NCBI GenBank assembly: GCA_051744245.1 | Contig: JBNJCV010000006.1 | Coordinates: 1-49,677 of the forward strand | DNA: 49,677 nucleotides | Reading direction: 5' to 3' | From: M55B165 sp051744245 | Lineage (GTDB): Bacteria; Actinomycetota; Humimicrobiia; Humimicrobiales; Humimicrobiaceae | Shown: in pieces, positions 26,213 through 34,925 of the stretch | How the letters are laid out: every line of letters begins with the position of its first letter | Numbering within the stretch: the stretch's first letter is position 1 | The notes under the pieces: model-generated | What the model was told of the DNA's origin: nothing | Database searches by the model: none | What the model saw: the letters and a program-made list of their open reading frames with translations, nothing else | Made by a program: the position numbers and the translations under genes

Positions 26213-26809
26213 TTAAACCTCCTTTAATGCCATTTTTAAAATATCTTCTATTTTACTAGATTGTATATCCTTTAAATCCATGTTGCCAAGCACTTTATCT
26301 ATCTCCCTGTTGCTGTACCCCAAAGAATTTAAAGCTTGCCTTACCTCTACTAGTTTCCTGTCTTTAAATATACCACTTTCTGCCAGGGCATCTGTTTCCT
26401 TGCTAAACTTCTCGCTTAATTCTAAAATAATTCTTTCTGCAAGCTTCTTGCCAATACCGGTCACTCTCCGGAGCAAGTCTGTTTCCCTGCCGGCTATAAT
26501 ATTTTTTACTTCATCAACAGAATAAATTGAAAATATGCTTAAGGCAATTTTTATTGATACCCCGTTTACATCCAGTAATTTTAAAAAAACTTTCTTTTCT
26601 TTTAAAGAAGAAAAACCAACCAAACTGATATTATCTTCCCTTACATACGTATAGATATCAAGTTCTGCCTGATCTCCAACTGCCGGAAGGCTTTCAAATG
26701 TCCTTGAAGAAATCAATATTTTAAATCCTACCCCCGCAGTCATAATAACTGCATATGAAGGTAGCTTCTCGATTATCTCTCCCCTAATTTTTGCTATCAT
26801 GTTCTGCAT
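26213..26809 (-). CDS. ruvA: Holliday junction DNA helicase subunit RuvA
   Basis: The 198-residue protein begins with MIAKIRGEIIEKLPS in its OB-fold part (the ATG at 26809 adds three residues), has a helix-hairpin-helix segment VTGIGKKLAERIILEL and ends in a small UBA-like domain III. It binds the four-way junction and loads RuvB. It overlaps the end of ruvC by 26 bases. The 3' end holds the AAAGGAGG that likely serves ruvB. Confidence 0.95.
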   Translation of the reverse strand: MQNMIAKIRGEIIEKLPSYAVIMTAGVGFKILISSRTFESLPAVGDQAELDIYTYVREDNISLVGFSSLKEKKVFLKLLDVNGVSIKIALSIFSIYSVDEVKNIIAGRETDLLRRVTGIGKKLAERIILELSEKFSKETDALAESGIFKDRKLVEVRQALNSLGYSNREIDKVLGNMDLKDIQSSKIEDILKMALKEV

Positions 26810-27302
26810 CCTTTATTTTTTGCTGGAACTTGTAATTGTTGGCATGGCAGATACATATGGCCATTGCGTCCCAGGCATCATCTTTTTTGGGCAGGTAACC
26901 TTCATCCAGGTTCAATATGCTCTGCAACATGTACTTTATCTGTTTCTTGGTTGCCCTGCCATACCCGACAATAGCCTGCTTTACCTGTAAGGGAGTATAT
27001 TCAAATATCTCCAGATTATTCATGCTTCCGGCAAGGATACATACCCCTCTTGCCTGCCCCACTTTAATGGCTGATTTGGCATTTATGCTAAAAAAGATTT
27101 CCTCTATTGCCAAAAAGTCAGGCAAATATTTTTTTATAACTCCATCAATAGAGGAAAAAATTTCATTTAACCGGTCCTGGATTGAATTTTTTTTGCTGGT
27201 AACAATACAGTCACAATAAAGAGGGCTAAATTTATTGTTTTTTACTTCCAATACACTAATCCCGGTAGTTGCAAGACCTGGATCAATGCCTATAATTCTC
27301 AT
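26784..27302 (-). CDS. ruvC: Crossover junction endodeoxyribonuclease RuvC
   Basis: The 172-residue nuclease has the acidic active-site series: Asp7 in GIDPGLATTG, Glu in AIEEIFF (about 67-68), and the last Asp residues in KKDDAWDAMAICICH. It resolves Holliday junctions. Length is normal for RuvC. It follows the yebC gene after 14 bases and overlaps ruvA, the conserved ruvCAB order. Confidence 0.95.
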   Translation of the reverse strand: MRIIGIDPGLATTGISVLEVKNNKFSPLYCDCIVTSKKNSIQDRLNEIFSSIDGVIKKYLPDFLAIEEIFFSINAKSAIKVGQARGVCILAGSMNNLEIFEYTPLQVKQAIVGYGRATKKQIKYMLQSILNLDEGYLPKKDDAWDAMAICICHANNYKFQQKIKDAEHDSKN

Positions 27303-27316
27303 ACTTTTTTAACCTT

Positions 27317-28072
27317 TTATGATTCAATTTCACTTAATAGTTCATCAGGTATATCTAAATTTGAGGTTACATTCTGGACATCATCATGGTCATCTAATTT
27401 ATTAATAAGCTTTAAGGCTTTTACAGCTTCTTGCCTCGGCAGCTCCAAAGTTGATTTAGGAATCATCTCCACTCCACTGGATTCAATTTTTATCTTCTTT
27501 TTTTCCGTATAATTTTTTACATTCATAAAATCAGTAGGATCGGCCTTTACCACGTATTTCTGGTCTTCCTCATCAATATCTTCTGCTCCAGCATCAATAA
27601 CGTTAAGCATAAACTCTTCTTCATCTTCAATATTATTTTTCTCTATAATCAATATCCCTTTTCTTTCAAACTGCCATCCTACACTTCCGCTTTCACCCAG
27701 GCTTCCATTATTATTATTAAAAATATTTCTGATATCAGAAGCAGTACGGTTTTTGTTTTCAGTCATAACTTCAACTAGGATAGCAATGCCGCCGGGACCG
27801 TATCCTTCATAAACGGCGCTTTCATAATCAACGCCTTCTAGCTCTCCAGTTCCCCTTTTTATTGCCCTGTCTATATTATCCTGAGGCATATTATATTCCT
27901 TGGCCTTAGCCAAAGCATTTGCTAAAGCTATATTATCCTTGGGGTCACCGCTTCCGCCTTCCCTGGCAGCAACAGTTATCATCCTGCTTAACTTGCCGAA
28001 TATTTGGCCCCTTTTTGCATCTTCCTTAGCCTTTTTATGTTTAATGGAATGCCATTTAGAATGCCCTGACAT
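27317..28072 (-). CDS. yebC: YebC/PmpR family protein
   Basis: This 251-residue protein starts with MSGHSKWHSIKHKKAKEDAKR, the family signature, and has the central EGYGPGGIAILVE segment. The family was described as transcriptional regulators and more recently linked to translation of proline-rich or stalling stretches. Its ATG lies 17 bases inside the pdxT end, and ruvC follows after 14 bases, the same neighbours as in mycobacteria. Confidence 0.95.
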   Translation of the reverse strand: MSGHSKWHSIKHKKAKEDAKRGQIFGKLSRMITVAAREGGSGDPKDNIALANALAKAKEYNMPQDNIDRAIKRGTGELEGVDYESAVYEGYGPGGIAILVEVMTENKNRTASDIRNIFNNNNGSLGESGSVGWQFERKGILIIEKNNIEDEEEFMLNVIDAGAEDIDEEDQKYVVKADPTDFMNVKNYTEKKKIKIESSGVEMIPKSTLELPRQEAVKALKLINKLDDHDDVQNVTSNLDIPDELLSEIES

Positions 28073-28673
28073 TTTCTTTCACCCTCTTTTCTTTAAATTT
28101 ATTAACCATTCCTAAAAAATATTTATGTATGCGGAGATCATCACCTAGCTCAGGATGGAAAGCGCTAACCATAACATTTCCTTCTCTGGCCAGCACTATT
28201 TCATTTTCTGTTTTTCCCAACACTTTTACATTATCCCCTATTTCCAATATCTTAGGTGCCCTTATGAATATGGCTTTAAACTTTTTTTCTGTACTGGCAC
28301 CCAGTTTTAGGTCTATGTATTCTTCGAAGCTGTCAATCTGTCTGCCATAAGCATTCCTGTTTACAATTACATTAATATAGCCTAGTCCAAAATCTTCCCC
28401 TATTACTTTTCTTCCAACCATTATCATTCCTGCGCAGGTCCCAAAAATGGGCTTGCCTTTATTATAAAATTCATCCAGGGGCTTCCTAAATCCGTATTTT
28501 ACTATAAGCTTATTAATAGTAGTGCTTTCTCCACCAGGAATGATTAGCCCCCCGGCTTCCTCCAGCTGCCCTGGAAATTTAACTTCAAGGCCAAGGGCAC
28601 CGCAGCTATTTATTGACTTTATATGCTCCCTGAAGGCTCCCTGGAGCGCCAGCACCCCTACTTTTATAGCCAT
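28056..28673 (-). CDS. pdxT: Pyridoxal 5'-phosphate synthase glutaminase subunit
   Basis: This 205-residue class I glutaminase has GGES (47-50), the nucleophile Cys80 in FGTCAGM and the His173-Glu175 pair in FHPEL. It supplies ammonia to PdxS in ribose-5-phosphate-dependent PLP synthesis. It starts one base after the pdxS stop. Its tail overlaps yebC. Confidence 0.96.
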   Translation of the reverse strand: MAIKVGVLALQGAFREHIKSINSCGALGLEVKFPGQLEEAGGLIIPGGESTTINKLIVKYGFRKPLDEFYNKGKPIFGTCAGMIMVGRKVIGEDFGLGYINVIVNRNAYGRQIDSFEEYIDLKLGASTEKKFKAIFIRAPKILEIGDNVKVLGKTENEIVLAREGNVMVSAFHPELGDDLRIHKYFLGMVNKFKEKRVKENVRAF

Positions 28674-28674
28674 A

Positions 28675-29556
28675 TTACCATCCTCTTGTCTGGATCATAT
28701 CTTTTTCTTCCATGTTTGATGCCGATGTCCCAGCCATAGCATTGCCCACTCCCCTGGATACTCTAGCCACTACATCAGGATTGCTGTAGTGGGTTGTAGC
28801 TTCCACAATGGCTTGTGCCATTTTCATTGGATCCTCAGACTTAAATATCCCAGAGCCTACAAAAATGCCATCAGCTCCCAGCTGCATAATCATAGAAGCA
28901 TCTGCAGGGGTTGAAATTCCACCGGCTGAAAAATTTACTACAGGAAGCTTCTTATTCTCAGCTACATAGCAAATGAGGTCATATGGTGCCCCCATCTTCT
29001 TTGCCTCCGACATAAGTTCTTCTCTAGGTATGGAAGCAACTCTTCCTATTTCATCCCTTATGGTTCTCAAGTGCCTTACAGCATGGATTACATCCCCGGT
29101 TCCAGCCTCGCCCTTGGTCCTAATCATGGCTGCGCCTTCGGCTATCCTGCGCAAAGCCTCGCCAAGGTTAGTAGCCCCACAAACAAAAGGAACTTTAAAA
29201 CCCCATTTGTTTATATGGTTTTTTTCATCTGCTGGAGTAAGTACTTCACTTTCATCTATATAATCTACACCTATTGACTGCAGTATCTGGGCTTCGCCAA
29301 AGTGTCCAATCCTTGCTTTTGCCATCATTGGTATAGATACAGCATCCATTATTTTCAGTATTATTTCAGGATCTGTCATCCTTGCCACTCCGCCTGTAGC
29401 CCTTATGTCTGCCGGTATTTTCTCCAGGGCCATTACTGACACTGCCCCTGCTTCTTCAGCTATTTTTGCTTGCTCAACCGTGGTAACATCCATTATTACC
29501 CCGCCTTTGAGCATCTCCGCCAGACCTGCCTTAACTTTTATGGTTCCCTTTTCCAT
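28675..29556 (-). CDS. pdxS: Pyridoxal 5'-phosphate synthase lyase subunit
   Basis: This 293-residue TIM-barrel protein has MMAKARIGH with the lysine that carries the substrate, RTKGEAGTG with the second lysine, and NFSAGGISTPADA. It forms PLP from ribose 5-phosphate, glyceraldehyde 3-phosphate and glutamine-derived ammonia with PdxT. It is the first gene of the pdxST pair and is preceded by an AGGAGG site 8 bases from the ATG. Confidence 0.97.
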   Translation of the reverse strand: MEKGTIKVKAGLAEMLKGGVIMDVTTVEQAKIAEEAGAVSVMALEKIPADIRATGGVARMTDPEIILKIMDAVSIPMMAKARIGHFGEAQILQSIGVDYIDESEVLTPADEKNHINKWGFKVPFVCGATNLGEALRRIAEGAAMIRTKGEAGTGDVIHAVRHLRTIRDEIGRVASIPREELMSEAKKMGAPYDLICYVAENKKLPVVNFSAGGISTPADASMIMQLGADGIFVGSGIFKSEDPMKMAQAIVEATTHYSNPDVVARVSRGVGNAMAGTSASNMEEKDMIQTRGW

Positions 29557-29574
29557 TATATATACACCTCCTGC

Positions 29575-30507
29575 TCATACTCCCACTCCTAGCGACATCT
29601 CCTCAAGCCTTTTTATTCTTTCTTCAGCGGGAGGATGAGTATTAAATAAATTATTAAATAAAGATTTGGCTTTTTTGCCAATTGGATTAGAGATAAAAAG
29701 GTGTGCGGTCGCATTATTGGCAGTCTTTACTGCACTATTTTTGTTAATTTTTCTCAAGGCGCTTGCCAACCCTGCAGGATACCTGGTAATTAAAGCGCCA
29801 TTGGAATCAGCTAAAAACTCCCTTTTCCTGCTAACTGCAAACCTTATAACTGCTGCAATTAAAGGGGAAAGCAATATAAGGATAATCCCCACTACCAGCA
29901 AAATTATGGCAAGAGGTCCTCCTGAATTTCTACTTGACCTCCTCCTTCCGCCAAATATAAAGGATCTGAGCATTAAGTTACTGGCTATCGTAACCATGCC
30001 CACCAAAACTACTATTACCGTGCCCAATAATATGTCATAATTTTTTATATGTGACAGCTCATGCGCAGCCACACCCTTTAACTCCTGGTCATTTAAATTT
30101 TCAATCAAACCGCGGGTAAATACTATTACCCCCTTGCTGGGATTCCTGCCCGTGGCAAAAGCATTCATGCCCCCGTCCTCTATAACATAGATTTTAGGCA
30201 TGGGAATTCCAGCAGCAATAGATAAGCCTTCCACCATGTAATACACTCTTGGATTTTCTTCCCTGGATAAAGGCTTTGCCCTGGTTAACTTCAATACAAT
30301 TTTATCACTATTGTAATAACTTGCAAAACTGGCCAGTATTGCAATAATAAGGGCAAAAACCAAAAGCAATATGGAATAATTTCCGCTAACCCCATATCTG
30401 TAATCTAGATATATTCCTATAAAATAGCCGATAGCAGCAATAAAAGCTAAAAACCCAGCCATTATAAAATAGGTTTTTATCCGGTTTTTGCTTATCTGCT
30501 CATACAA
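29575..30507 (-). CDS. htpX: M48-family membrane metalloprotease HtpX
   Basis: The 310-residue protein has two N-terminal membrane helices (about 12-34 and 45-65), the zinc motif HELSH with His149, Glu150 and His153, two more helices near 160-180 and 195-220, and a third-ligand region REFLADSNGA. It would degrade damaged membrane proteins. It lies 16 bases after the lemA gene, a pairing that is common in bacteria. Confidence 0.94.
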   Translation of the reverse strand: MYEQISKNRIKTYFIMAGFLAFIAAIGYFIGIYLDYRYGVSGNYSILLLVFALIIAILASFASYYNSDKIVLKLTRAKPLSREENPRVYYMVEGLSIAAGIPMPKIYVIEDGGMNAFATGRNPSKGVIVFTRGLIENLNDQELKGVAAHELSHIKNYDILLGTVIVVLVGMVTIASNLMLRSFIFGGRRRSSRNSGGPLAIILLVVGIILILLSPLIAAVIRFAVSRKREFLADSNGALITRYPAGLASALRKINKNSAVKTANNATAHLFISNPIGKKAKSLFNNLFNTHPPAEERIKRLEEMSLGVGV

Positions 30508-30523
30508 ATGTCAAACACCCCTT

Positions 30524-31093
30524 TTAGAATTCTACCTTAACAGGACCTCTTGCTGAACTTTCAGTAATCTCAAAATAATCCTTTTGGTTGAAGTTAAACA
30601 TCCTGGCAAAGAAATTTCCAGGAAAAGTCTGTATTTTGGTATTAAACTTCATTACCATGTCATTGTAGAATTGCCTTGCATATGCAATATTGCTCTCAAT
30701 CCCATTCAACTGTTCCATCAGCCTTGAAAAATGCTGGTCAGCCTTAAGATTGGGGTATTGTTCAGAAACAGCAAATAAAGATTTTAAGGTATTGGTAATT
30801 TGGTTTTCTGCATCAGCCTGCTCCTTTACCGAGCTAGCATTTATACCAAAATTTCTGGCCTCTATAACCTTCTGTAAAGTTTCCCTTTCATGGGCTGCAT
30901 ATCCTTTGACTGTTTCTACCAAATTAGGTATAAGGTCATATCTCTTTCTCAGTTGCACATCAATTTGATGCCAGGCATTGTCTACCTTATTCCTGGTAGA
31001 AATTATTGAATTATAATAACCCACCCCAATAAGCAGTATTGCTACAGCAATAGAAACCAACACTACTATTAGCACAATAATGCCCGTTAACAT
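30524..31093 (-). CDS. lemA: LemA family membrane protein
   Basis: The 189-residue protein has one N-terminal membrane helix (about 3-27), followed by the LemA helical body with NKVDNAWHQIDVQLRKRYDLIPNLVETV, the family's core sequence, and a C-terminal motif FNFNQKDYFE. Function is not established. It is the first gene of the long minus-strand run and is coupled to htpX. AGGAAA precedes the ATG. Confidence 0.95.
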   Translation of the reverse strand: MLTGIIVLIVVLVSIAVAILLIGVGYYNSIISTRNKVDNAWHQIDVQLRKRYDLIPNLVETVKGYAAHERETLQKVIEARNFGINASSVKEQADAENQITNTLKSLFAVSEQYPNLKADQHFSRLMEQLNGIESNIAYARQFYNDMVMKFNTKIQTFPGNFFARMFNFNQKDYFEITESSARGPVKVEF

Positions 31094-31305
31094 TTAATTT
31101 CCTCCAAATTAGTAAATATTTTATTCTAACAAATTATAACATATTAAGGCTATCAAAATTATAGCACTCTGCCAAAACTTTCAACAACTTCAACCCCCTT
31201 ATTATAATGGTTAAACTTTTTTACACAACTATGTTTTTATGGTATATTTTTTTCTATGATTTAAGCCTTTTTAAAATTTTAATGTCTATTTTTGGGAGGA
31301 AATTA
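31094..31305. promoter_or_regulatory. Divergent promoter region between lemA and the EF-G-like gene
   Basis: This 212-base AT-rich gap separates the two divergent runs. On the plus strand TCAACA (31181-31186) stands 16 bases before TATAAT (31203-31208), a possible promoter for the EF-G-like gene. On the minus strand TATAAT (31133-31138 reversed) is a candidate -10 for lemA, without a clear -35. The ribosome site GGGAGGA (31294-31300) belongs to the EF-G-like gene. Confidence 0.4.
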
Positions 31306-33393
31306 ATGAGTAATGTAAGTGGTGATAAAAAGAAAGTTATAGGACTGGTTTCTGGTAATAGCACAGGCAAAACAACACTCTCTGAATGTTTTCTTTTTAA
31401 TTCGGGAGCTACCGATAGATTAGGAAATGTTGAAAGCAAAAATACGGTATCAGATAATGACCCTATTGAGAAAGACAAGGGCTTTTCTATAAATTCCAGC
31501 GTACTAAATTACAACTGGGAGGGTTACCATGTTGACCTGGTAGATACCCCTGGCTATATAGACTTTATTGGCAAAGCATATGCCGCCACCCAGATAATTG
31601 ATGGGGCATTATTCCTGGTTAATCCAAAATCAGGTATACAAGCCACCTCTGAGAGAATTATAAGGCTGCTTAAACAAAAGCATGTGCCAACGTTTTGCGT
31701 GTTCAACAAGCTGGACCAAGAGAATTTGGATTTCTTTTCTTCACTGGAAGAAGTCAAAAGCAATTACAATATAAATTTAGTACCCATAACCATTCCGACA
31801 GAAACAGGTGAAGATTTTTCACAAGTAATTGATCTGTTAAAAAACAAGGCATTTAATTACAAGCCTGATTCTTCAAAAGGTGAAGAAACTGAGGTAGCCG
31901 GCAAACACAAAGAGAATGCAGAAAGCCACCACAATGAATTAATAGAATCAATTGTTGAAACCGACGATGAGCTGCTAAGCAAATATTTAGAAGGGGAAAA
32001 TATTAGCAGCGAATTAGTTGCTAAAAATTTTAAAAAGGCTGTTCTGGAAGGTAAAGTAATACCCCTGTTTTCAATATCTTCTGGAAAAAATTTTGGCATT
32101 GATATTCTAATGGGATATATAAATCAGCTAATGCCCTCTCCTCTGGAAACTAATCCTGTAAAAGCCAGCAAAATTCCAGATGGCAGTGAAGCTGAAATCC
32201 AGCCAACTGAAGGTGGGCCAGTTTGCGGCTATGTGTTTAAAACCATGTCAGATCCATATATCGGAAAACTTTCTGTATTCAGACTTTTCTCTGGCCAGAT
32301 AAAAGCTAATGAGAACTATTATGTGTCAGGAGCAAAAAAATCTTTTAAATTCTCCAACATTTTTGACCTCCAGGGTAAGGAACAGACTGGAATTGAGGAA
32401 GCAACCTGTGGAGACATAGTTGCCGTTTCAAAAATAACTGAAATATCGAATGACGATACCATTTCTTCAGAAGACAATCCATTAGAGATTGAAAAAGTGA
32501 AATACCCTGAACCTACCCTTCCCAGAACCATAATCCCACTGACCAAAGGCGATGAAGAAAAAATAAATAGCGGACTTTCTAGGCTAATTGAGGAAGATCC
32601 TACTTTGAAACAAGAAATAGACTCTGAAACAAGCCAGAATCTGGTGTGGGGAATGGGAGAGCTACACCTTTCCATTGTTAAGGAAAGCTTAAAGAAAAAA
32701 TTTGAGATAGGCGCTGAACTGCAAATCCCAGAAGTAGCCTATAAGGAGACCATTAAAAAGGAGATAGAAACCGAATACAAATACAAAAAACAATCAGGCG
32801 GTAGGGGCCAGTATGGCCATGTATTCTTGAAACTGAAACCTAAAAAGCATGGCGAAGACTATGAATTTGAAGACACTATTTTTGGTGGGGCTATTCCAAA
32901 AGGCTATATACCAGGAGTAGAAAAAGGGGTGGTAGAAGCAATGAAAGAAGGTGTGCTTGCAAAGTATCCAGTAGTAGATGTGCACGTAAACCTCTTTGAC
33001 GGCTCCTTCCATAGCGTTGACTCTTCTGAGATGGCTTTTAAAATTGCCGCATCCATGGCTTTTAAGAAAGGTATGCAGCAAGCCAGTCCCTGTTTACTGG
33101 AGCCCATAATGGAACTTGAAATAATTGTTCCTGAAGAATATATGGGAGACATAATCGGAGATATAAATTCCCGGCGGGGCAAAATAATTTCTATGACTCC
33201 TTCGGACAACAAGACCCAAACCATAAAAGCTAATGTACCCCAAGCAGAAACATTTAATTATGCTATAGATTTAATTTCCATAACTAAAGGGCGCGGTTTT
33301 TTCAAGCAAAATTTTTCCCATTACGAAGAATTGCCGCCAAACCTTACCGAAAAATTAATTGAGGAAAGGCAAAAAGAAAAAGATGAGAAATAA
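31306..33393 (+). CDS. EF-G-like translational GTPase paralogue with altered G-motifs
   Basis: The 695-residue protein (ATG at 31306, chosen for the GGGAGGA five bases upstream; a longer frame from 31207 has none) has all EF-G domains, including an RGQYGH-type domain IV and the C-terminal domain V. The G1 motif reads SGNSTGKTT instead of the usual AHIDAGKTT. Switch I reads KDKGFSI instead of ERGITI, and G3 reads DTPGYID with Tyr84 where EF-G has the catalytic His. NKLD (134-137) is kept. As I recall, Thermus EF-G-2 also has Tyr at the G3 position. It is probably not the main elongation factor. It overlaps the next gene by 11 bases. Confidence 0.9.
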   Translation: MSNVSGDKKKVIGLVSGNSTGKTTLSECFLFNSGATDRLGNVESKNTVSDNDPIEKDKGFSINSSVLNYNWEGYHVDLVDTPGYIDFIGKAYAATQIIDGALFLVNPKSGIQATSERIIRLLKQKHVPTFCVFNKLDQENLDFFSSLEEVKSNYNINLVPITIPTETGEDFSQVIDLLKNKAFNYKPDSSKGEETEVAGKHKENAESHHNELIESIVETDDELLSKYLEGENISSELVAKNFKKAVLEGKVIPLFSISSGKNFGIDILMGYINQLMPSPLETNPVKASKIPDGSEAEIQPTEGGPVCGYVFKTMSDPYIGKLSVFRLFSGQIKANENYYVSGAKKSFKFSNIFDLQGKEQTGIEEATCGDIVAVSKITEISNDDTISSEDNPLEIEKVKYPEPTLPRTIIPLTKGDEEKINSGLSRLIEEDPTLKQEIDSETSQNLVWGMGELHLSIVKESLKKKFEIGAELQIPEVAYKETIKKEIETEYKYKKQSGGRGQYGHVFLKLKPKKHGEDYEFEDTIFGGAIPKGYIPGVEKGVVEAMKEGVLAKYPVVDVHVNLFDGSFHSVDSSEMAFKIAASMAFKKGMQQASPCLLEPIMELEIIVPEEYMGDIIGDINSRRGKIISMTPSDNKTQTIKANVPQAETFNYAIDLISITKGRGFFKQNFSHYEELPPNLTEKLIEERQKEKDEK

Positions 33394-34594
33394 ATATAAG
33401 AAATTAACTTTCCTGCTGGACCGCTTCCCGTATATTATTTTTATTGTAATAATAGGATTGGCCTTAGTTGTTTTTTTTGCAATAAATAACAGGCTTAACT
33501 TAAACTTTTTCTCCCAGGCAGCGGTAGAAACAGAAGCTGTAGAAGAGTATAATGTATTTATTGCTTCCCCCACAGATAATGAGATATACGATTTTATTAA
33601 TACCAATGAGAGTGTGCCCATAGAGGTTAAAGCAAAAGAAATAGAAAACAAGAACATGGACATAAACGTTATGATTAACGGTGAAATAATAAAAACATTT
33701 ACAGCGCCCCCCTATGAATTCAACTGGAACCCAAAAGAAGCTGGAGAATACAAAATACAAGCCCAGGCAGTAAATGATGAAGATGAAATTGTGGCAGTTT
33801 CTAATGAAGTTTCTTTTTCAGTAAACTATGATCAGGAGGAATCGGAGGAAATAATAATCAGTGAGGATATCGAAGAAAAAAAGGCCAGGATACTCTCAGA
33901 GTCACAATACCGCAAGCAAAATGATGTAAACGGAAAACCTATTTTCTCATACAAATGCTATACTCCTCCACTAATAGATGCCGATATACAGGAGTGGGAC
34001 ATTTATGAAAAATTTTCAAATTTTGTTCCCACAATTAAAAAAGAAAATTATACCAGCCACACAGATATTTCAGGGACATTTTATTCATGCTGGGATGAAG
34101 ATAATTTTTACTTTGCAGTGCAAGTTATCGATGATGTATTTTCCCAATCCTTTACGGGAGACCAGTTAAACAACGGGGATAGCGTGGTTATAGTTCTAGA
34201 TACAGACCTTGAAGGCGATTATCAGATACAGTTTTTAAACAGCGATGACTACCAGATAGAAGTCTCTCCTGGCAACTTTAACAACATAGCAGCTGAGGCT
34301 TTTATCAGATGGCCTTCCAATTCTTCCCCAAATGGAGCGGATATTAAATCGTCTCGTTTATCTAACGGTTATTTAATAGAGGCTAGTATACCCTGGGATA
34401 ATTTTACAAATTACCACCCACAGGATGAAGACATGCTAGGTTTTACTATTTCTATTTTAGATACTGATCATTTAGATTCTACAGAATTAGTAATTTCTTC
34501 ATCTAAACAATTTGATTTTAACAATACCTTTACCTTGGGAAATATTGTTTTAATTGATGCGGGAGATTTAACTGAAGAAGATATAGAAGAATAA
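33383..34594 (+). CDS. Membrane-anchored Ig-like and CBM9-like domain protein
   Basis: The 403-residue protein (ATG at 33383; a TTG at 33359 is an alternative) has one membrane helix near residues 16-34, a short linker, an Ig-like domain (about 57-148) with a PYEFNWNPKEAGEYKI segment typical of bacterial Ig folds, an acidic linker, then a CBM9-like sugar-binding domain (about 190-392) that begins with DADIQEWD and ends with a TLGNIVLID strand. The body should lie outside the membrane. It shares an 11-base overlap with the EF-G-like gene. CBM9-like domains often occur in xylan-binding or sugar-response proteins. No catalytic domain is seen. Confidence 0.75.
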   Translation: MRNKYKKLTFLLDRFPYIIFIVIIGLALVVFFAINNRLNLNFFSQAAVETEAVEEYNVFIASPTDNEIYDFINTNESVPIEVKAKEIENKNMDINVMINGEIIKTFTAPPYEFNWNPKEAGEYKIQAQAVNDEDEIVAVSNEVSFSVNYDQEESEEIIISEDIEEKKARILSESQYRKQNDVNGKPIFSYKCYTPPLIDADIQEWDIYEKFSNFVPTIKKENYTSHTDISGTFYSCWDEDNFYFAVQVIDDVFSQSFTGDQLNNGDSVVIVLDTDLEGDYQIQFLNSDDYQIEVSPGNFNNIAAEAFIRWPSNSSPNGADIKSSRLSNGYLIEASIPWDNFTNYHPQDEDMLGFTISILDTDHLDSTELVISSSKQFDFNNTFTLGNIVLIDAGDLTEEDIEE

Positions 34595-34606
34595 AAAAAG
34601 CTACTA

Positions 34607-34795
34607 TTATTTTTCTTCAAGTTTCTTAATTCTTTCTTCAAGCTCTTCCAGCTTCTTTTTCTTTTCTAGCTTTTCTATTATTGCTTGCCTTATAAATACA
34701 GAAGTAGCCATGGACTGGCTTTTAGCTTCTTTTTTTGCTCGTTCAATTAGGTCTTTTTCTATTTTGAACGAATGCATTACCTTTTTTGGAGTCAT
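34607..34795 (-). CDS. Small ribbon-helix-helix protein with coiled-coil tail
   Basis: This 62-residue protein has the pattern of a CopG/Arc-type DNA-binding domain: a strand HSFKIEKDL, helix ERAKKEAKS and helix SVFIRQAIIEKL. A highly charged KKKLEELEERIKKLEEK tail forms a predicted coiled coil. It ends 13 bases after the convergent CBM9-like gene and starts divergently from hypF. A TATAAT at 34805-34810 (reverse) stands nine bases before the ATG and no ribosome site is visible, so the mRNA may be leaderless. No toxin partner is next to it. Confidence 0.7.
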   Translation of the reverse strand: MTPKKVMHSFKIEKDLIERAKKEAKSQSMATSVFIRQAIIEKLEKKKKLEELEERIKKLEEK

Positions 34796-34925
34796 AATTA
34801 AAAAATTATATTTTTATTTGTTTAAAAATTATATCATAAATAATTTATTTAGTTTAACCTTGAAAATTTAACAATACCATGTAAAGTTGCTAAAATATCT
34901 AAAATTTATTATCTTAAATGGAATA

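Noticed and set aside
31207..31305. Longer N-terminus for the EF-G-like protein
   Set aside because: The extra 33 residues are hydrophobic and unlike EF-G; the ATG at 31306 has a strong ribosome site.
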